DNA of 64,000 nucleotides from Diplonema papillatum (Eukaryota > Euglenozoa > Diplonemea > Diplonemida > Diplonemidae): positions 124,001-188,000 of the forward strand of contig JAPJBO010000115.1 of assembly GCA_030068145.1 (NCBI GenBank). Direction: 5' to 3'. The notes beneath the pieces are model-generated. The model saw nothing but the letters and a program-made list of their open reading frames with translations. It was not told the origin of the DNA and ran no database searches. Positions 62,651 through 64,000 of this stretch are shown in pieces. Numbering within the stretch: position 1 is the first letter of the stretch; each line of letters begins with the position of its first letter. The position numbers and the translations under genes were made by a program.

Positions 62651-63844
62651 GTCGAAGCAGCTACGTCGAGTATTTTCAACAACTACGCGTTGCGAGTGAA
62701 AGGAGAATCGCCCAAGGGGTCAATCGACGGAGATCCCAATTATTTCTTGCCCTCTCCATCTTTTTCCCGAGAACCAGACCCGATTCCAACGCCTCCGTCG
62801 AAATGAGCACAAGGCAGTCCCTCGAGTATTTTCGAAGAAGACTTGGTGCTGGCATCAAAGCATGAGCGGGAGACAGTGCCCTGTCTAAACAAGTCAAGAT
62901 TTCTCCCCCAACATCCTCGCACTCGAAGCTCTGCCGCAGCAGCGACTCAATTTTTTGAGCCGGTCTACCCCCCTGCTGATAGACTGCTGACAGACTGTGT
63001 GTACTAGCCTGTGTTAGCTTGTGGTAGACTACGTGGTGCCCCCGAAAACCGAAGAAACGAAGTACGCAAGAACTACGCACGAGTACAGAGCAGTCGACGC
63101 GCAGACGAGCAGTGAAGCGGCCCGCGTCGCAGGTGGCACAAACCGAAGAAACCCGTGTGGCAGGGAATGGAGACGAGGTGTTGCAAGACGAAGGGGAAGC
63201 GCGAAGCGACCAGCCCGGCCGGACCAACAAGACGCAAGACCAGGCGACCAAGAGAAGAAGGGGGACGCGACCCAGAGACCCGGGCTAAGTAGTGTGATGG
63301 ACCTTTCTTCGGAGGGGCTCACGCACTCAAAGATCGACTTATACGCAGGAACTACGCAATACGGAATTTCGGGGGTACACTACGATGGTCTGCTGCTAGA
63401 CTGTGTTAGACAGCAGCGGGCAATTCAATGCAGTTTCAGGGATAGGGGTGGACCGGCTCCATTGGTGAGCTGGCCGCAGCGTCGCCGTGATCACAGGGGC
63501 CTAGCCCCAGAGGCTGCGAATGTCGCCCAGCGCGACGCAACATCGTTCGCAAACGCCTGAGCGGGGACGCAGGCCGGCCAAACGCAGCAGATTGCAGCCC
63601 GAGAGGCTGCCCCGTAGTGCCCGTTGCGTCCTCGCAGAGTGTGTGTTCTGGGCGGAACACGTTGCTCTTGCGTGCAAACGGACTTCTCACCAGGCCTCAG
63701 CTCACACACACAAATGAGGTACTCCCCCCCGTCCTATCCTGTCATTGTCAATGAGGATCGGAACGATAGCCTGTTTCCAGCAAAAAACGTCCGGGCACGC
63801 AGACACACAGCTGCCCCCTTTTTGAAAGAAACAGCCAGCCGCCG

Positions 63845-64000
63845 CCCCCAGACGGTCCGCGGCTCAATGGCTGATGTCCGTGGCTTGAAGGACCGAAACA
63901 CGGTGGAGAAGGACGCAACCATTCCAAACACGTTCTTGCATCCTCATCCCAGCGGGTTTGTCTGCACTTGCGATCGTCCGATTGGGAAGGGCGCACGGGG
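63845..64000 (+). repeat. Dispersed repeat M, copy 2
   Basis: Matches 26535-26690 and continues beyond the window. Confidence 0.7.

Larger units (their letters stand above)
61060..64000. other. Right end, repeats only
   Basis: No gene supported. A run of 19 A at 61120-61138 follows the polymerase gene. Repeat I end blocks lie at 61155-61260, a tandem pair of about 300 bases carrying repeat H at 61855-62150 and 62155-62350, repeat A at 62375-62650, a bit of repeat B at 62795-62840 and repeat M from 63845. An ORF at 63021-63560 has no recognisable content. Confidence 0.5.

Noticed and set aside
63021-63560. 179-residue ORF near the right end
   Set aside because: Arg/Gln-rich, no recognisable motif, bounded by short repeats of GTTAGAC type. 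It may be part of an unknown element, but nothing supports coding.

Overview
The window is nuclear DNA of a single-celled eukaryote. Exons are GC-rich, introns and spacers are poorer in GC, introns are GT-AG, and about half the length is interspersed repeats. All seven host genes I can assemble lie on the plus strand; the only minus-strand coding unit is a transposase. Long co-directional gene runs, a GRIP golgin and heavy repeat load would fit a euglenozoan such as a diplonemid, but no spliced-leader gene, rRNA or tRNA is visible, so the lineage is an inference. Donor sites are mostly GTATGC, GTGTGC or GTACGT.

Layout. 467-13787: a protein of unknown function in four exons, whose last intron (9.3 kb) holds a 19-bp minisatellite and three head-to-tail LINE copies, each ending in a (CA)n tract. 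The last tract supplies the splice acceptor of the final exon. 14933-16198: an MFS transporter of the SLC22A18 type, preceded by a decayed internal copy of itself. 17585-19939: an IQ-motif protein, followed by a decayed copy of its own 3' end. 21900-24226: a four-exon gene with a myristoylation-type N-terminus, two KH domains and a PLD6/Zucchini-like HKD domain. 26840-29824: a repeat ORF and a 5'-truncated LINE with a 27-bp target duplication. 29922-33768: an apparently whole hAT transposon whose transposase starts with a PCNA-binding (PIP-box) motif. 36115-44519: a MIB/HERC2-domain gene of at least five exons. 46969-54060: a six-exon GRIP-domain golgin, with a 1.7-kb TIR element in one intron and a decayed copy of its last exon downstream. 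55509-58376: a composite TIR element with a nested LINE fragment, inserted in a broken copy of the 5' end of the next gene. 58511-61059: a TRF4-like non-canonical poly(A) polymerase homologue with an altered active site. 61060-64000: repeats only.

Exon chains were accepted where splice phases agreed at every junction. This works for the four KH-PLD exons, the six golgin exons, the two polymerase exons, the first five MIB exons and the four exons of the first gene. At least a dozen dispersed repeat families (called A to N here) recur in introns and spacers on both strands; one of them (family B) sits at or next to three exon starts.

The most unusual content is the KH-KH-PLD fusion, a repeated Cys/His module at the C-terminus of every LINE protein seen here, and the fact that four of the seven genes have a partial, decaying copy of themselves at one edge.
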